From the NCBI GenBank assembly GCA_018398765.1, contig JAHBMJ010000509.1:1-20000 (forward strand): DNA of 20,000 bases, in the 5' to 3' direction. Under the pieces are notes generated by a model, which had not been told where the DNA came from, made no database searches, and saw nothing but the letters and a program-made list of their open reading frames with translations. This DNA comes from Chromera velia. Taxonomy: Eukaryota > Sar > Chromeraceae. Shown piece by piece: positions 17,177 to 20,000 of this stretch. Position 1 is the stretch's first letter; each line of letters begins with the position of its first letter. The position numbers and the translations under genes were made by a program.

Positions 17177-18667
17177 ATGACTCTGCCGTCAGCTGCTTCT
17201 CCCTCAGCTCGCTCTTCTTCCAAATCTCTCGGGACCACAGGACCAACAGCGGACCCTGTCAGGACAACACCCCCCTGCAAAGAGGTTGTTGAGTCTCCAT
17301 CAGGGGAAGGGTCCCTGGCACTCCCCGAGGATTCTCCTTCGTCCCCCTCCAGATTTCAGTTGACGCCCATGATTCTGCAGAATGTGCGAAGATTCAGACC
17401 CGTCTCTGCGGAGTTTTTGAAAAGGATGGTGAAGTGCCGGTGGTCAGGTGAAGCGGAAGACGAAAAGCATGAGAGAAGTGTCAACCTGCTGCTGCTTCTC
17501 CGCGTCGGTGCCGATGTGAACGGCTCATTAGACATTCCTTCCTCCGACGTGTCTTCCTGGATGAGGCCTGCGTGCCTCCTCGGGGGCCCTAAAGAGTCCA
17601 TTTTGCACTTCGCAGCTAGAAGAGGGGACACCGTAGCCGTCTCCACTCTGCTGTCCCTCGGTGTTGCAGTGAACAGAAGCACACCGGGGGGGTTCACGGC
17701 TCTGTTTGCGGGAGCTGCAGAGGGACATGCGGAGGCAGTGAAGATTCTTTTGCGCGCGGGGGCAGACGCGCGCATCCAGAGCAACTGGGGGTGGAGTGCT
17801 CTGCTTGTTGCGTCGTCTTCCGGGCAGACGGCTGTTGTGAGGGAGATAGTGAGCGTCGAGAAGGGGAAGGGGAACATTGCCGAACTGCTTGAAGCTCAGG
17901 GGGCCGGTTTCGGCTTTGAGGGCACCACTGCTCTCATGGTGGCTTCTGGGAGGGGTCATCTTGATGTGGTCAGGGTCCTGATTGAGGCAGGGGCCCTTGT
18001 AGACGCGGTAGACAGACGGGGGTGGACTCCACTGCATACTGCGTCGTTCAAGGGAAATGTGGATGTGGTCCTAGAGTTACTGCAGTGTGGAGCGTCTGTC
18101 AATCAGGGTTGCACAGGGAGCATTGGGGAGGTGAATGGGACATCTGTGGGTTGGGTGTCCGGGCGCACGCCTCTGATGGCCGCGTCCTTCAAAGGCTATA
18201 CGGAGATTGTGGTTGCCCTCATAAAGGCAGACGCGGACGTGGAAGCAAAAGACCATTGGGGGGAGACTGCACTCATCAGAGGGGCACGGCAGGGCAGTAC
18301 CGGTGCTGTGCGGGCACTCTTGAGCGCAGGGGCAGATCCGAATGTGCGGACTAGAAGTCTGTATGGGGGCTGCATTGCTCTCGTTCTGGCTGCCCGTGGG
18401 GGACATGTGGAGGTTGTGAGGGCTCTTCTTGAGTCCAACGCTGGAGTGAACAACCAGGAGAAAGATCGCAGGATGGCGTTGGAGGCAGCCTCCGAGAGGG
18501 GGCACGTGGAGGTTGTGAAGACGATGCTCGAGGCAGGGGTGACAGATGATCCCCTCGGGCAGCCGGCTTTGGAGGCAGCATCACGAGAGGGGCACACTGC
18601 GGTTGTGCAGGTTTTGGAAAAAGGGAATTTCCCGCTTGGACACGTACCACGCAAGCTAAGCAAATGA
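17177..18667 (+). CDS. Ankyrin-repeat protein
   Basis: The ATG at 17177 has a good context (AACCATG) and gives 496 residues in one exon. The first 65 residues are Ser/Pro/Thr-rich and disordered-looking. Ankyrin repeats run from about 102 to 485: a partial one at LLLLLRVGADVNG (104-116), then about 9 or 10 more, with signatures such as ILHFAARRGDTVAVSTLL, TALMVASGRGHLDVVRVL, TPLHTASFKGNVDVVLEL, TPLMAASFKGYTEIVVAL and ALEAASERGHVEVVKTML. Two spacers break the 33-residue rhythm (about 225-248 and 311-328). Ankyrin repeats bind other proteins; no catalytic or membrane segment is present, so a cytosolic or nuclear adaptor role is inferred. It ends at LSK before AT-rich sequence. Confidence 0.88.
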   Translation: MTLPSAASPSARSSSKSLGTTGPTADPVRTTPPCKEVVESPSGEGSLALPEDSPSSPSRFQLTPMILQNVRRFRPVSAEFLKRMVKCRWSGEAEDEKHERSVNLLLLLRVGADVNGSLDIPSSDVSSWMRPACLLGGPKESILHFAARRGDTVAVSTLLSLGVAVNRSTPGGFTALFAGAAEGHAEAVKILLRAGADARIQSNWGWSALLVASSSGQTAVVREIVSVEKGKGNIAELLEAQGAGFGFEGTTALMVASGRGHLDVVRVLIEAGALVDAVDRRGWTPLHTASFKGNVDVVLELLQCGASVNQGCTGSIGEVNGTSVGWVSGRTPLMAASFKGYTEIVVALIKADADVEAKDHWGETALIRGARQGSTGAVRALLSAGADPNVRTRSLYGGCIALVLAARGGHVEVVRALLESNAGVNNQEKDRRMALEAASERGHVEVVKTMLEAGVTDDPLGQPALEAASREGHTAVVQVLEKGNFPLGHVPRKLSK

Positions 18668-18860
18668 GCGCCTTGTGTAGCGTCTCAATTAGTCTTCATA
18701 TATCTTAATGTGATTGAGTTGATCGTGATCGTCGATACATTAACAAATGATTATCTCAGAATTGAACCTTCAAGCAACTATCAGGCGAAGTCTAGGGCTA
18801 AGTCACTACGGTTAGCCAGAACAGATGATCATTGTGCGGATTTCTCTTAGTGATCGATAG
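18668..18860. other. AT-richer spacer after the ankyrin gene
   Basis: This is a 3' flanking region with repeated GATC/CGAT words near 18721-18735. No coding frame was seen. Confidence 0.5.
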
Positions 18861-18973
18861 CCTAGGCGACGCACAGTGGTAAAAAAAAAAAAAAAATCTG
18901 AAAACGTCTATTCTTTTTTTTTTATTATTTAAAATTTTATTGTATATATGTTTAAAAAAAATAAAGGTTAAAT

Positions 18974-19077
18974 AACTAGCTTCAACTAGAGTTTGAATCA
19001 TATCTAGAATCTCAGTTTCACTTTTAGCTTAGTAGACGCTTAAAAGGATTGACCAAAACTAGCTTCGACTAGAGTTT
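18974..19077 (+). repeat. Imperfect direct repeat in the AT-rich arm
   Basis: AACTAGCTTCAACTAGAGTTT at 18974-18994 recurs as AACTAGCTTCGACTAGAGTTT at 19057-19077, 83 bases apart. Confidence 0.8.
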
Positions 19078-19428
19078 CGAAATGTATATCGTCCTAGATA
19101 TCGTTAAAGAGCCAGTTAAAGAACTTTTCCTCTGTCTGCTCTTCTGTCTGCATCCATGCATCCATCCTTCTTGTCACTCTTTGCATAGGACAAAAGAGAG
19201 CCCCCTTTTCCCTTCATCCGCCTGCTCGCCTTTGTCCCTGTAATCCCCTTTTGCGATGGTCACTGCGTGCAGTGCCATATACGCAGACTTCATTCATTTT
19301 TCAATTAGTATGAATGGTGAAACGACAGACCGGATCACTCGCTCTGTCTCCCTCATCTCTCACACTCAGTTGGTCCATCACTTAGTCCATCACCCGGCAT
19401 CCCTCAGAGGAGGGAAGCAAGAAAGACG

Positions 19429-19664
19429 TCAAATATATCTGAGAGAACCACCACAGACGTATGTGTATGTGTGTGCGTCTTTGTGTCTATGTTTATCTAA
19501 CTGATAGCGCCTCTCAGATGAATACGCGGACCGTCTGAAATGAACACACAAAACAAAGGAAGCGAAAGCAGGAGCAAAGACCACCATATTTACCTAATCT
19601 TCGTGATGGCCTTGTAATCACTCAGGAGGTCAGCAATGCGAATTGTCTGGCTTCCGTCCTCCTC
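19429..19664 (-). pseudogene. Small coding fragment of an unknown gene
   Basis: On the minus strand, 19664-19594 reads EEDGSQTIRIADLLSDYK then AITKI, ending at donor AG|GTAAAT. After a 59-base intron with a strong acceptor (GTGTGTTCATTTCAG at 19535), the frame continues RSAYSSERRYQLDKHRH and stops at 19429-19431. Upstream, the frame meets a TAG exactly where the AT-rich arm begins (CACTAGTAGAGA twice at 19667-19690). It therefore looks like a gene end cut off by, or captured between, repeat sequences. I do not recognise the family. An intact exon with an acceptor at TGTGAG is the alternative. Confidence 0.4.
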
Positions 19665-19860
19665 ACACTAGTAGAGACACTAGTAGAGATAAACGTATAA
19701 TAATAACTAGCCTGAGGACTAGAACTAGGGTTAAAACTAGGGTTGAAAGATGTTTAAAACTTTGAGTTGAGTAATAAGTTCGCAAGGAAGTTAGTTTAAA
19801 AGTAGTTCTAAAAGGTGCTCCTCTAGGTACTCCTAGAGGTGCTCTAGGAAATCCTTCGTA
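19665..19860. repeat. Right AT-rich arm with short tandem and hairpin repeats
   Basis: It includes a CACTAGTAGAGA tandem pair, AACTAGGGTT twice near 19721-19744, and the hairpin CCTCTAGGTACTCCTAGAGG at 19820-19839. No coding signal was seen. Confidence 0.65.
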
Positions 19861-19930
19861 GAAAAAAAGAAAAAAAAAAAATCTGGAAAGGTCTATTTTT
19901 TTTTTTTTTACCACTGTGTGTCGCCTAGCC

Positions 19931-20000
19931 GATAGCTAAACTTGAATAATATGAATATTAAATATTTAACGAGTTTTTGATTTAATTATAGTTTTTAATT
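19931..20000. other. AT-rich right edge, nothing recognised
   Basis: This short AT-rich sequence lies outside the inverted-repeat end. It shows no similarity to the flank left of 18861. Confidence 0.5.

Larger units (their letters stand above)
18861..19930. mobile_element. AT-rich segment with inverted ends, possible transposon
   Basis: The left end reads CCTAGGCGACGCACAGTGGT, then A16, TCTGAAAACGTCTA and a T-run. The right end reads A-run, TCTGGAAAGGTCTA, T14, ACCACTGTGTGTCGCC and TAGCC. The outer 20 bases are inverted copies with one or two mismatches, so the pair looks like terminal inverted repeats about 1.07 kb apart. Inside are AT-rich arms and a GC-normal centre (about 19110-19665) holding a coding fragment. 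No transposase was seen. Two oppositely oriented copies of a shorter element would give the same picture. Confidence 0.55.

Noticed and set aside
19721-19744. Telomere-like repeat
   Set aside because: Two AACTAGGGTT copies resemble TTTAGGG but do not continue as an array.

Overview
The window is nuclear DNA of a eukaryote. Genes are dense and coding-rich, are split by GT-AG introns with pyrimidine-rich acceptors, and are separated by AT-rich repeat segments and simple-sequence tracts. No rRNA, tRNA, operon, CRISPR or phage feature was seen. Long Ser/Thr/Ala-rich linkers, an ankyrin-repeat protein, an arrestin-fold protein and a secreted modular protein fit a protist. An alveolate such as a chromerid alga is my best guess, but that is an impression from gene style and not a proven assignment.

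Layout. (1) 141-1509, minus strand: an arrestin-domain protein with a possible N-myristoylation start, and probably one more 3' exon running toward the left edge. (2) 1510-2390: a shared divergent promoter region. (3) 2391 to about 11782, plus strand: one large gene of about 16-17 exons. It encodes a secreted protein with a signal peptide, a Thr-rich mucin-like stretch, three laminin-G/concanavalin-like modules and a tandemly duplicated beta-rich module. Nearly all module boundaries fall at phase-1 introns. (4) 11783-13208: an AT-rich repeat insertion and a gene-poor convergent spacer. (5) 13209-16558, minus strand: a three-exon gene whose first exon encodes a diadenylate-cyclase (DAC/DisA_N-like) domain. 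A Ser-rich linker follows, then about 640 residues with a Cys cluster and hydrophobic segments. (6) 16559-17176: a second divergent promoter region. (7) 17177-18667, plus strand: a single-exon ankyrin-repeat protein. (8) 18668 to the end: AT-rich repeats. Two inverted ends at 18861 and 19930 enclose a small minus-strand coding fragment that any ORF-length cutoff would miss.

The most notable item is the DAC-like domain. DACs make the second messenger c-di-AMP and are known mainly from bacteria and archaea. Here the domain is in a spliced eukaryotic gene, keeps the PLHDG motif and part of the RHR motif, and is fused to a C-terminal region I do not recognise. The other strong signals are the exon-shuffling pattern of the secreted gene and an unusual excess of GTCAGT-type donor sites with C at +3. 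No pathway connecting the four main genes is evident, and nothing suggests they act together.
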